Assembly (NCBI GenBank): GCA_904420085.1
Contig: CAJFUA010000072.1
Span: 1 to 64,000 of the forward strand
Reading direction: 5' to 3'
DNA: 64,000 nt
From: an uncultured Eubacterium sp.
GTDB lineage: Bacteria; Bacillota; Clostridia; Lachnospirales; Lachnospiraceae
In this document: positions 20,276 through 30,498 of the stretch, one piece after another
Numbering within the stretch: position 1 is the first letter of the stretch
Layout: each line of letters starts with the position of its first letter
Made by a program: the position numbers and the translations under genes
The notes under the pieces: model-generated
Database searches by the model: none
What the model was told of the DNA's origin: nothing
Seen by the model: only the letters and a program-made list of their open reading frames with translations

Positions 20276-21304
20276 ATGAGGCGGAGAAACAGGAAAAAGA
20301 TAGCAGCATTAGGAATGATAGGAATCATGAGCATGGCTATGTTTACAGGATGTAAAGTAAAGAGCGATACACCGATTCTCGGGAAAATACTAGGTCTCAA
20401 CAGTGACGAGATATTTCAGATAGACAGCCTGACCTGCTCGGATGATGAATATAAAATGGTATTTATGAATTATGTAAATAAATACAAGAAAGACTTTGGG
20501 GGAAAAATAAACTGGGATGCCATGGCAGATGAAGAAACCACTTTGAGACAAGTGATTATGGAAAGAGTGAAAGAGGATATTACTGTCAAATATGCACTTT
20601 CCGCCATGGCAGAAACAGAAAGAGTGAAACTTGACAAAGATGACATGGATATAATTAACAGTGCCACGGATGAGTATTACCAGTCATTAAGCGATGAGGA
20701 AAAAGAATATCTGAATTCGGATATTGACGTTCCAGCCAAAGTATACAGTAATTATTATCTGGCAGATAAGGTGTACAACCAAGTCACGGAATCGGTTGGA
20801 GAAGATGTGAGTGAAGAAGATGCCAGAGTGATTCAGATACAGTATATTAAAATGTCTGTGGGTAAAAATTCAGAATCTGAAATTAAATCCCGGTTAAAGT
20901 CACTGGCAAAAGCGGTCAATGCCAATAAAAAAGATTTTGCACAGGAAGCAAAGCAGTTAAGCGAAGACAGTTCCATTGAAAGAACTATAAAGAAAAATGA
21001 GGCAAAGACAAAACTGGAGATAGAAGCTTTTAACGTAAGTAAAGGGAAAGTCAGCGAAGTAATACAGGATGGAAATGACTATTATCTGATTTACTGTATC
21101 GACAATTATTTAAAAGATGAAACAACAGCCAATAAAGAGGAAATGATAGAACAGCAGAAGGATGCCGTATTTAAGAAAGCATATGATGCGTTCCTCAAAG
21201 ATGTGGATTACGATTTTAATACTTCAGAATGGGAAGATATTGTACCAGAAGATGTGGAAGATATGGACAGCAGCAATTTCCTTGAAATTTATAATAATAT
21301 GTAG
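20276..21304 (+). CDS. lipoprotein, PrsA-like peptidylprolyl isomerase/foldase
   Basis: Lipobox MFTGC; SurA_N/rotamase-like ARVIQIQYIKMS, AKQLSEDSS. Confidence 0.75.
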   Translation: MRRRNRKKIAALGMIGIMSMAMFTGCKVKSDTPILGKILGLNSDEIFQIDSLTCSDDEYKMVFMNYVNKYKKDFGGKINWDAMADEETTLRQVIMERVKEDITVKYALSAMAETERVKLDKDDMDIINSATDEYYQSLSDEEKEYLNSDIDVPAKVYSNYYLADKVYNQVTESVGEDVSEEDARVIQIQYIKMSVGKNSESEIKSRLKSLAKAVNANKKDFAQEAKQLSEDSSIERTIKKNEAKTKLEIEAFNVSKGKVSEVIQDGNDYYLIYCIDNYLKDETTANKEEMIEQQKDAVFKKAYDAFLKDVDYDFNTSEWEDIVPEDVEDMDSSNFLEIYNNM

Positions 21305-21321
21305 CGAACAAGGAGGTATAT

Positions 21322-22244
21322 ATGTTTTCTTTGTTACTAGCAGCGCCTACTGGATGTTGTGTCTCTGGGCTGTGCCATACGGTTTGGGTGCAGGCGCAGT
21401 GGATGCCGCATTAAATAATTATGTTGCCCTTCATTATTCTTCCAGACAGATGAGCTGGCTGCATGCCTTTTGGGGAGTGGGCGTAACAATAAGCCCTTAT
21501 ATTATGAGTTTTTGCCTTTCAAGAGAATACGGATGGGAAAATGGATATCGCAGTGTGGCAGTGATTCAGACAGTGCTTGTAGTCATACTGGTGGTAACGC
21601 TTCCGCTGTGGAAAAAGGCGGGACAGAAAAGAGTAGAAACGGAGGAAGTGATTCCAAAAGTTCTAAGTATTCCTCAAATTTTGAAAATAAAAGGTGTACC
21701 TTTTGTTCTGATTGCCTTTTGGGTATATTGTGCATTGGAGTGGACTGCAGGATTGTGGGCAAGCAGTTATATGGTAGATTATCGGGGAGTAAGCGTGGAA
21801 ACAGCGGCAGGATTTGTGGCAGTTTACTATCTGGGAATTACCATAGGAAGAGTTCTGACCGGATTTGTTGCCGATAAGTTGGGAGACAAACAGATGATTC
21901 GAATCGGTATCCTGATTATGGCAGTGGGCGTCATGATGATTATACTTCCTTTTCACTCGACTATGCCGGCTCTTTTTGGTCTGATTACTATCGGACTGGG
22001 CTCAGCGCCGGTGTATCCGTGTATTATTCATGCTACGCCTTCTAATTTCGGCAGGGAAAATTCCCAGTCACTGGTAGGAATACAAATGGCATCAGCATAC
22101 ATAGGAACAACTTTTATGCCGCCGGTATTTGGATTGATTGCCCAGCATGTCAGTGTGGCAGTCTATCCGTTTTATCTAGGAATCCTTGTAATCATAATGT
22201 TTGCCATGACAGAGATTCTTAACAGGAAGGTCAAAGAAAAATAA
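21322..22244 (+). pseudogene. MFS transporter, 5' deletion with frameshift
   Basis: AGGAGGTATATATG at 21311-21324 is out of frame (MFSLLLAAPTGCC..) with the downstream MFS body YWMLCLWAVPYGLGAGAVDAALNNYVALHY..; first TM helices missing. Confidence 0.7.
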
Positions 22245-22276
22245 AACTTGCATCAGCCAATGCTGATGTAAGTTTT
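22243..22276. terminator. intrinsic terminator
   Basis: AAAACTTGCATCAGC-caat-GCTGATGTAAGTTTT. Confidence 0.9.
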
Positions 22277-22346
22277 ATTTTCTGAAACATTTTATAACAT
22301 CTTCTATATAAATTTTATTTTATTTCAAATATGTCGATATTATATA

Positions 22347-25010
22347 TTATTTCTTTTGTGGCTTTTTCGCGGATAGTATCAATGCTTTGATATTGTCTTG
22401 AAATACCAGTGCCAGAAACGCCAGCAGGCAGATGACACTGATTGCAATACCTGCTCCCAGACCTTGAGGGGTGTATTTAAAGGTTATTTCATGTTCTCCG
22501 GCTTCTACCAATACACCACTTAATGCGCCACCACAGATTGGGGTAATGGCTGATTTGTTTCCGTCAATGTAGACATCCCATCCTTTATCGTAAGGAATGG
22601 ATGTATACATAATTCCCTGTTCATCAGCGTTTACGGTACCGGTAATCTCTGTATCGCTGTGTTCGGAAACGGTATAAGGATTTGCGTTCAGCAGAGCAAA
22701 ATCTTCATTCCATGCTTCTGTGTCAAAAGCATAAGCATAGCAGGCAGAAATAGCCTGTCCGTCTCCGGCGGTAACGGTAATGGTAGAACCTGCGGTTACA
22801 TTTCCTAAATGGCAAATGTAATTCTGATTGGTGGAAGAAAAGGTTTTGGTTGTGCTTCCCGTAGCAGTACCATCGCTTCCTCCCACAATTTCGCCGTTTG
22901 TTACAGTGGCTGTAAGATTTTCGGCAGACGTCGTACAGTAGAAGTACACATCAAATACTTCCGGATTGTCGCCGGAAGAAGTGTTGTTATAAGCGGCGCT
23001 GAATGTTCCCACCGCAGATGATTTCAGTTGGTGGAAAATATTTTTGCCCCCGTCTACAGCGGTTCGGACAAAATTATTTTGGGTAACAAAAGGATCACCT
23101 GTTGTTCTGTCCCAGGCTCCGTCTGCGGATGTATTCATCATAAATCCCAGTGGAAGGGTATTGTTATATTTATATAAATTTAATGTACTCTGCCCGTTGG
23201 TCAACTGGTAGGTTTCCTGTCCGGCAAGCGTCATATTGTTCGGAAGAGAACAGGAACCGGTTGTATATTCATATCTGATGGAAAACAGGGCTGCAGTAAG
23301 AGGCGTATGTCCGTAATAGGAATAAGCGTTAAACGAAGTCTGTAATCCAATTGTATCATAATAATCCTGCATTGCGGCAGAAGCGACCGATGAAAACGTG
23401 GAGATGCTGTCATATCCGAAACGGGCGCCGTCATTTCTGGTTGCATGGGATTCGCCCTCCGTCCGATAGAAGTTTACACCTTCTGATTTTGCCATCTGTT
23501 CGGCGGTATCGTTTAATTTCTCATAGGCATTTACAGCCTCATAGTAACCGCTTCGGGATGAAGTGCTTGGAATGCCGGTAACGCACATATTTAGAGTAAG
23601 TTCACAAAATACCAGTAGTACAAGCGAATAGGTGAAAAATGCTTTCATATCTCGATATTTCCGGTAACAGAAAAACAGAAATACATATAATGCGATAAAG
23701 GCAACACTAATGTATATAATCTTAATCATGCTGGTATCAATGTCCAAGTCAGAGAAAAATTCGGCATCTTTAAACAGTTCTTCCAATACCAGAATCAGTC
23801 CCACGGAAGCGCTGGCAGAACCTATGATGTGTACCGGTTTGAATTCACGGATATGAAGAAATGCTTCATAAGCCATGGTTACAATCAGGAAAATGTATAA
23901 AAATGATTCCCTGCATGGAAGAGAATTTGGAAAATGCAGTCCGTGCCAGATGTAATTAGGAATATTAAAACTGAAACTTAACAGCATAATCACGGCAATG
24001 ACTGTTTTTCCGATACGCTCTTTTATGCTGATTTTTTTACATAACCAGAAGAGCGGAATTAAAATAAACACGGCAACCGTACAGTAAATATTCGGGTCGT
24101 GCGGGTATTTCAAATCAGCTACCGGAATACAGATGAGCGACCTGAAAATCATGTATAAAATGGAAAAGTATTTCTCCAGAGATTCAGGAAATGATGTATC
24201 CGCCGATTTTGTCATCAGCATATTATAATATTCCGGAAGGATGACACATGCAGCCAGACCTCCGCCTAAAACAGAGTAGATGGCAAAATCTTTAAATGCC
24301 AATAGTCTTGCTTTTAACTGCCCTATGTTGGAATCAAAATCTGAAACGCAAAGTAAATATATAAAATAAATAACGCTGTAAATACACAACATGATACCGA
24401 TATAGTAGTTGGAAAAGATACCTAATGCCAGTGCAATACAGTACATTTTATATCTTTTTTCATTGACCAGCCGTTCCAGACCAAGAATGATAAAAGGAAG
24501 CAGCCACATACAGTCAAGCCACATAATATTCCAACTGAATGCGGCGAAATATGCCGACAAAGCATAAAGCATACCAAAAATGACGGCATTGACATTTTTG
24601 CAATGAAATCTTTTGGTAAGATAATAGGTAGTGGCAAAACCGGAAAGTCCCATTTTCAGTACGATTGAGAAACTTACAAAGTCAGCCATATTTCCGGGCC
24701 AGATAATTGTAAGTAAATTTAACGGGCTTGCCAGATAGTAGGCAGCAATGGCTACAAAGTTCATACCGGCACCGATTTCCCAGGTATAAAAAAGACTTCC
24801 CTCACCACGTAATTTTTCCTGCAAAATTTCAAGGTATGGTGTGTACTGGTGATAGCAGTCGCTTCTAAGATACATCTGGTCGCCGAATGGAAACACGCCC
24901 TTAATCATGTATACCACGACCATCGAAATGACAGGCAGGATAAAAGCTAAAAGATAAAACTTGTTATCACTGCACCATGCTGAGAATGAAAAATTCTTAT
25001 TTTTCTTCAT
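22347..25010 (-). CDS. YfhO family membrane protein (glycosyltransferase-like)
   Basis: Multi-TM; DQMYLRSDCYHQYTPYLEIL; C-terminal MYTSIPYDKGWDVYIDG. Confidence 0.92.
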   Translation of the reverse strand: MKKNKNFSFSAWCSDNKFYLLAFILPVISMVVVYMIKGVFPFGDQMYLRSDCYHQYTPYLEILQEKLRGEGSLFYTWEIGAGMNFVAIAAYYLASPLNLLTIIWPGNMADFVSFSIVLKMGLSGFATTYYLTKRFHCKNVNAVIFGMLYALSAYFAAFSWNIMWLDCMWLLPFIILGLERLVNEKRYKMYCIALALGIFSNYYIGIMLCIYSVIYFIYLLCVSDFDSNIGQLKARLLAFKDFAIYSVLGGGLAACVILPEYYNMLMTKSADTSFPESLEKYFSILYMIFRSLICIPVADLKYPHDPNIYCTVAVFILIPLFWLCKKISIKERIGKTVIAVIMLLSFSFNIPNYIWHGLHFPNSLPCRESFLYIFLIVTMAYEAFLHIREFKPVHIIGSASASVGLILVLEELFKDAEFFSDLDIDTSMIKIIYISVAFIALYVFLFFCYRKYRDMKAFFTYSLVLLVFCELTLNMCVTGIPSTSSRSGYYEAVNAYEKLNDTAEQMAKSEGVNFYRTEGESHATRNDGARFGYDSISTFSSVASAAMQDYYDTIGLQTSFNAYSYYGHTPLTAALFSIRYEYTTGSCSLPNNMTLAGQETYQLTNGQSTLNLYKYNNTLPLGFMMNTSADGAWDRTTGDPFVTQNNFVRTAVDGGKNIFHQLKSSAVGTFSAAYNNTSSGDNPEVFDVYFYCTTSAENLTATVTNGEIVGGSDGTATGSTTKTFSSTNQNYICHLGNVTAGSTITVTAGDGQAISACYAYAFDTEAWNEDFALLNANPYTVSEHSDTEITGTVNADEQGIMYTSIPYDKGWDVYIDGNKSAITPICGGALSGVLVEAGEHEITFKYTPQGLGAGIAISVICLLAFLALVFQDNIKALILSAKKPQKK

Positions 25011-25486
25011 TTTTGAGTCCCCTTCCTCTGGTTAAAAATTAATAATTTGCTAAGAATATAGTTCAAAATAACCGTTAAAACCATTGCCAATACTTTTGCA
25101 ATATATGGGTTTCCATCTACAAGTTTTGAGATGAGCAATATGACTTCCGTCATAATCAATGTGAAAAAGCGTACATTGGCAAATTTTAAAAATTCCTGTA
25201 ATACATCCCAAAAACCATGGGTTTTACTTTTAAACACCCAAAGTTTGTTGGTAATGTAAGCAAAGACAGCCGCACAAATGGTGGAGATAATATTGGATAT
25301 TAACTCATCGCAGCCTATGGCTGTAAGGCTGGAAAAAATGGTATAATCCACAAGGGATGTTCCAATACCAAAAAATACGTAAGACATCATTTCGTAACTG
25401 ATGAGTCCGTAGATTAGTGTCCGTATATTGTTATTCGTGAAATGCCTTAACAAAAATTCCCGTATTCTGATAATCATATCCTTCAT
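25007..25486 (-). CDS. GtrA family protein
   Basis: 4-TM GtrA pattern: FFGIGTSLVDYTIF..AYITNKLWVFKS; 4-nt overlap with the YfhO gene. Confidence 0.9.
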   Translation of the reverse strand: MKDMIIRIREFLLRHFTNNNIRTLIYGLISYEMMSYVFFGIGTSLVDYTIFSSLTAIGCDELISNIISTICAAVFAYITNKLWVFKSKTHGFWDVLQEFLKFANVRFFTLIMTEVILLISKLVDGNPYIAKVLAMVLTVILNYILSKLLIFNQRKGTQK

Positions 25487-25958
25487 AATTTATCTCCTGA
25501 TTAGCGCTAAGCGTAGTGGAATTTTGCATCTAGCAAGTATAAATATAATTTGTACATATATTGAAGAAATTATAAATGTACATAATCTATATAATTTTAC
25601 TATAAAATGGAAATGGTGTAAAGAAAAGGTTATGGAGTAATTGTGTGTTAGTAGCAGGAACAATTGGCAAGGTTGCTAAGGTATCATAGAGCTGGGGTTA
25701 AAAGGTTATTGAGTGGTAATTGACGCAGCAATATTTCAGTCATCAACATCTATATTTAGGTAATATAGAAAATGAGAGTGAATTACATATTAATTTCTGT
25801 CATTTTTTGCTAAAAGACATTTAAAGATACCTATATAAAATAGGATAAGTATGATATATTAAAAGTAATATAATATAGCATATTCATGCGGGTACGCCAT
25901 ATTATGTTATTGTAATAAGTTTGTCGTATTAAACGACATGGAGGGAAAGGAGAAAAAT

Positions 25959-27533
25959 ATGAGAAAAAGTAAGTTGATTAGTTTATTTATGTGCATGGTG
26001 TTAATTATGGCTGTAAACGTGTATGCAAATGAGGATTCTGAAAAAAAACTGGAAAATGAATTATTGCTTGAACAGGATGATTTTGTATCACAAGAAGAAT
26101 ATGAAGAATATTTGGAAAAACATCCAGATGTAAAAGAACAGCAATATACTGAAACACCAGAAAATTCGTTAATAACTCGAGCAACACCAAATACTACGGG
26201 TTCTGCAACTGCATCGCATGTATATGATATTACAGGTTTACCATCACAAAATGCAATTCAAAAAACATATATTGCTACAGATTATGTTTATGTTGTACAA
26301 AGATCGGGAACAACATGGCAGAATACCGGCGCCGCCGAAAAAACCTTAGAGTCTAACGGATTTGTTTACAAGATTATTGGAACAGATGCAAGTGCAGGAA
26401 ATAAGCACATTGAAATAACAGATTATATTGGAAAAGAGGAACATATCGTATTTCCAAAAGAAATTGCCGGACTTCCGGTCAAGGCACTGACAACTGATTT
26501 TTCCTGTACTGCACCGATCAAATCCGTAACTATCACAGACAATATTGACTCTTATACAGGGCTGACAAAATGCGAGACATTGGAAGAAATTATTTTGGAC
26601 GACAGTTGTACCAGATTTACGGTAAAGGACGGAATTTTATACAGTAAGGACATGACGGTACTGCTTTGTTACCCTAGTGCGAAAAAGAATACGGAATATG
26701 TAGTTCCTGAAACGGTGACAGATGAATTGTATTCTTCTAATCTTTCCAATGCAAAAAATCTAAAAAAGATAACTTTTAATAAGATCATTCTGAGTTGTTT
26801 TGGTAATGATGTTGAAAGCGTGAAAATATCAGATGATATAAAAAAGATTCCTGAAAATGCATTTGCTTTCTGCAAAAAACTAAAAACAGTGGAAATGGGA
26901 AAAGGAATAACCCTGATTGCAAAGTCGGCTTTTCAATCGTGTACATCATTAAAAAGCATAAAATTTCCAAAAGGTTTACACACAATTATGGGAGATGCTT
27001 TTTCCGGATGTTCGAAACTGACAACGGTTAAGCTGCCGAGTACATTGCACAGGGTGGGAAATTTTGCTTTTGACGGAACGAAGATTAAAAAGGTAACAAT
27101 TCCAAAGAGTGTTGACAGTATTGGATATAATGCGTTTCCAAGGAAAACAAAATTAAATATGCCTTCGTATTTTAGAAAGACTGTTAATCCGTGGGCGAAA
27201 AAACAAATTTCTTATAGAGCTTATGTAACTACCAAATCAGGAAAGAAGATGCGGCGGTACCGTGCTTCTAAAGTTACGAAAATTACATCTAAACGCAATG
27301 TAAGATTAAAAAAGGGAAGCAAATACGCAATTAAAACCAGAGTTTTTGTTTCGGGAAAGAAAAAAGCAGGAGTTATGAAAAATGATATTTTGAAATTTTC
27401 ATCCTCCAATAGCAAAATAGTGAAAGTAACAGGTTCAGGAAAGATAAAAGCTCTGAAAAAAGGTAAGGCAACGATTACCGTATCTATGAGAACATCGTAT
27501 AAGAAGTACAAAGTTCGAATAAGAGTGAAGTAA
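25959..27533 (+). CDS. secreted BspA-type leucine-rich-repeat protein with C-terminal Ig-like (Big2) domain
   Basis: Signal peptide; LKTVEMGKGITLIAKSAFQSCTSLKSIKFPKGL LRR_5 repeats; SSNSKIVKVTGSGKIKALKKGKATIT; AAAGGAG RBS before ATG at 25959. Confidence 0.87.
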   Translation: MRKSKLISLFMCMVLIMAVNVYANEDSEKKLENELLLEQDDFVSQEEYEEYLEKHPDVKEQQYTETPENSLITRATPNTTGSATASHVYDITGLPSQNAIQKTYIATDYVYVVQRSGTTWQNTGAAEKTLESNGFVYKIIGTDASAGNKHIEITDYIGKEEHIVFPKEIAGLPVKALTTDFSCTAPIKSVTITDNIDSYTGLTKCETLEEIILDDSCTRFTVKDGILYSKDMTVLLCYPSAKKNTEYVVPETVTDELYSSNLSNAKNLKKITFNKIILSCFGNDVESVKISDDIKKIPENAFAFCKKLKTVEMGKGITLIAKSAFQSCTSLKSIKFPKGLHTIMGDAFSGCSKLTTVKLPSTLHRVGNFAFDGTKIKKVTIPKSVDSIGYNAFPRKTKLNMPSYFRKTVNPWAKKQISYRAYVTTKSGKKMRRYRASKVTKITSKRNVRLKKGSKYAIKTRVFVSGKKKAGVMKNDILKFSSSNSKIVKVTGSGKIKALKKGKATITVSMRTSYKKYKVRIRVK

Positions 27534-27542
27534 AAAATTTAC

Positions 27543-27583
27543 CCCCTCTTGGAAACTGCAAAAATGATAGTTTCTAAGAGGGG
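27543..27583 (+). terminator. intrinsic terminator
   Basis: CCCCTCTTGGAAACT...AGTTTCTAAGAGGGG. Confidence 0.85.
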
Positions 27584-27751
27584 ATTTCTTATTACGCTAT
27601 ATAACAATAATTGTAATGATAGATTTTTACTATACAAATTATATTCATATGCAAGTGCAAATTCTGCTTATGATAATACTTTTTCAACGTACAGTAATGC
27701 ATTGGCAGGGGGTTCATATGAGTGGTAAAGAGGATAGTGTGAAAAATAAAA

Positions 27752-27801
27752 ATTTTCATTGCTATTTGTGCCAGAGAAGAAAGGAATGAGTGATCGATAT
27801 G
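27752..27801 (+). repeat. leader repeat copy A (about 50 bp, near-identical to copy B before argJ)
   Basis: TTTTCATTGCTATTTGTGCCAGAGAAGAAAGGAATGAGTGATCGATATGA. Confidence 0.8.
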
Positions 27802-28755
27802 AAAAAGATATATTATATTCTAATAATAATGTTAATACTAAATTTTAACTTGCTTATACCGGCAAATATAAGTGGGAAAACGATACAGTCGGGGAATGTT
27901 TTAGAAATTTCAGAAGAAAATTTCCCGGATCAAGTATTAAGAGAAATATTAATGACAAAAGATAATAATAGCGATGGATATTTGTCAGATGAAGAAATAA
28001 AAACTATAAAATCTATTAAATTAGATAAAGTGTCGTTGCAAGATGAAGAAACCAGAAGGGGACGAAAACCAATGCTGACAAAGGAAGAAAAGGCGAAAAG
28101 GTATTGCAAGATAAACCTGAAAGGTATTGATAAATTAACATCATTGCAAAGTATAATCCTCGGAACCGGCTATTACAAAGGTTACGAACAAAAGATATAT
28201 AATTTTAAATTATTATATAAAATGCCAAAGCTTATTGGTTTGAAATTTATTGGTGATAGTGGTATAAGAAAATTACAACTTTACAAATTTCAAAAGTTGA
28301 AGAATTTAACGATTTACAGTGCAGATTTTGATTCGATAAATTTTGGTAAAAGGTCTAAAATTGAATATGTCAGTGTTATTATGTGTAATATAAAAAAAAG
28401 ACTCGATATATCACAATTAAAGAAACTAGAAGAAATCAAGATAGAGCATAGTGTAATTACTAATTTGAAGATGGGACGAAAAAACAAAAAACTTGAAACA
28501 TTCTACTTAAAAGCAGATTTAGATAATATAAAGAAATGCAAAATAAGAAAACTGGATTTTTCGGATATGAAAAATCTGAAAAGAGTAGAAATAAGAAGTT
28601 GGGGGAAATTAAAAAACATCAAGTTTAAAAATAATAATAAGCTTAATAAGGTAAAAATTGTTGCCTGCCCAAAACTTAAAAATATTAGAATTGTAAAGTG
28701 TAAAAAAGCAGAGAAAATTTCGAAACAAATTGGTCTGAAAAATACACTGTTATAA
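27799..28755 (+). CDS. secreted lysine-rich leucine-rich-repeat protein with EF-hand/dockerin-like loop
   Basis: Signal peptide; KDNNSDGYLSDEEI calcium-loop-like; LRR-like periodicity (LKNLTIYSADFDSINF, LKRVEIRSWGKLKNIKF). Confidence 0.7.
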   Translation: MKKIYYILIIMLILNFNLLIPANISGKTIQSGNVLEISEENFPDQVLREILMTKDNNSDGYLSDEEIKTIKSIKLDKVSLQDEETRRGRKPMLTKEEKAKRYCKINLKGIDKLTSLQSIILGTGYYKGYEQKIYNFKLLYKMPKLIGLKFIGDSGIRKLQLYKFQKLKNLTIYSADFDSINFGKRSKIEYVSVIMCNIKKRLDISQLKKLEEIKIEHSVITNLKMGRKNKKLETFYLKADLDNIKKCKIRKLDFSDMKNLKRVEIRSWGKLKNIKFKNNNKLNKVKIVACPKLKNIRIVKCKKAEKISKQIGLKNTLL

Positions 28756-28829
28756 AGTAATAATTGTATAAAGGATTAGCGAAGACTAATCATTTATAAA
28801 TGAGAGGCTGGCTTTAGATTAAAATGGAT

Positions 28830-28877
28830 AAAACAGGGTATTTTACAGTAAACTTTACCATAAAATACCCTGTTTTT
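28830..28877. terminator. intrinsic terminator, LRR gene / argG
   Basis: AAAACAGGGTATTTTA...TAAAATACCCTGTTTTT. Confidence 0.88.
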
Positions 28878-28909
28878 ATGTTTTACTTCAATTTTATCAT
28901 TGGAGCTTC

Positions 28910-30136
28910 TTATAATTTTTCAATTCCATTTTCCTTTTCCATCATAGCTCTGACTTTTAAAGGAAGTCCGAACAATGTGATAAATCCTTCTGCATCATGG
29001 TGGTCGTATAAATCACCGGTTGTAAAGGAGGCAAGGCTTTCACTGTATAAAGAATATGGAGAAGTAGTTCCGGCTTTGATAATGTTTCCTTTGTAAAGTT
29101 TAAATTTCACTTCACCGGTCACATATTCCTGTGTGGATTCAACAAATGCCTGAACAGCCTCGCGAAGTGGTGTAAACCATTTTCCTTCGTATACGATTTG
29201 GGCCAGTCTGTTGCCCATATCTTTTTTCACTTCCATGGTAGCTCTGTCCAGAACCAGTTCCTCTAACTGATCATGGGCTTCCATAAGAATTGTTCCACCC
29301 GGAGTTTCATAAACGCCGCGGGATTTCATTCCAACTACACGGTTTTCAACAATATCTACAATACCGATACCATGTTTTCCGCCAAGTCTGTTTAATTCAC
29401 GGATAATATCAGACACTTTCATTTCCTTGCCGTTGACGGACTTTGGAACACCCTTCTCAAAAGTCATGGTCACATATTCGCCTTCATCCGGCGCTTTTTC
29501 AGGAGAAACACCGAGAACTAAAAGATGATCGTAATTCGGCTCGTTGGCCGGGTCCTCCAGTTCCAGACCTTCATGGCTGATATGCCATAAGTTTCTGTCA
29601 CGGCTGTAGCTCTGATCTGCTGAGAATGGAAGGTCAATGCCATGTGCCTTACAGTATTCAATCTCGGACTCACGGCTGTCCATTGTCCACTTGTCATCTC
29701 TCCATGCTGCGATAATCTTAATATCCGGTGCAAGAGCCTTAATACCAAGTTCAAAACGAATCTGGTCGTTACCTTTTCCGGTAGCTCCATGACAGATGGC
29801 AGTAGCGCCTTCTTTTCTCGCAATTTCCACCAGCCTTTTTGCAATACCCGGTCTTGCCATGGAAGTACCAAGTAAATATTTATTCTCATACACTGCGCCT
29901 GCCTGAACACAAGGAACAATATAGTCATCACAAAACTCATCAGTAATATCTTCTATGTATAATTTGGAAGCACCGGAGTATTTTGCTCTCTCCTCAAGTC
30001 CGTCCAATTCCTCTTCCTGTCCGCAGTCAATGCAGCAGCAGATAACTTCATAATCATAGTTTTCCTTTAACCAAGGGATGATAGCAGTTGTATCAAGTCC
30101 GCCTGAATAAGCTAAAATAACTTTTTCCTTTGCCAT
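28910..30136 (-). CDS. argG: argininosuccinate synthase
   Basis: [51 protein letters not shown]. Confidence 0.97.
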   Translation of the reverse strand: MAKEKVILAYSGGLDTTAIIPWLKENYDYEVICCCIDCGQEEELDGLEERAKYSGASKLYIEDITDEFCDDYIVPCVQAGAVYENKYLLGTSMARPGIAKRLVEIARKEGATAICHGATGKGNDQIRFELGIKALAPDIKIIAAWRDDKWTMDSRESEIEYCKAHGIDLPFSADQSYSRDRNLWHISHEGLELEDPANEPNYDHLLVLGVSPEKAPDEGEYVTMTFEKGVPKSVNGKEMKVSDIIRELNRLGGKHGIGIVDIVENRVVGMKSRGVYETPGGTILMEAHDQLEELVLDRATMEVKKDMGNRLAQIVYEGKWFTPLREAVQAFVESTQEYVTGEVKFKLYKGNIIKAGTTSPYSLYSESLASFTTGDLYDHHDAEGFITLFGLPLKVRAMMEKENGIEKL

Positions 30137-30200
30137 TTTACATTTCCTCCATCAATATTTCTTCGTTATGAATCATCAACAGTTGATACTATACAACATA

Positions 30201-30420
30201 TATGCATAAAATGCAAGAAAAATTCAAATAAAATGTATAAATATACAAATATAGCCGTTAAAACTTGCATAATATGCAATAAAGATGTATAATTTGTAAC
30301 TGTTCCGTCATGTACATGGCTTTTGGTGTTTTCAGAGGCAGGTTTGTCCGTAAAATGAAAAGAAGATAAAATCACTTGTATTTTACGGTTAGTAATACTA
30401 AAATACACTTGTATATAAAT
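30201..30420. promoter_or_regulatory. cluster of putative ArgR (ARG-box) operators between argG and argC
   Basis: Dyads TATGCATAAAATGCAAG (30201), AATGTATAAATATACAAAT (30232), CTTGCATAATATGCAAT (30264), ATGTATAATTTGTAAC (30285), GTATTTTA..TAAAATAC (about 30378-30406). Confidence 0.7.
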
Positions 30421-30498
30421 AAGGAATATAAAGAAAAACAAATATTTGAATAAAAAATCAATATAAAAAGAAAGGTTAAAGACAGGTTTGGGAAGAAA

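Noticed and set aside
27590-27728. Start-less open frame ending ..YDNTFSTYSNALAGGSYEW*
   Set aside because: Looks protein-like but short, no start/RBS and no recognisable family; mentioned only as possible decay, not called as a feature.
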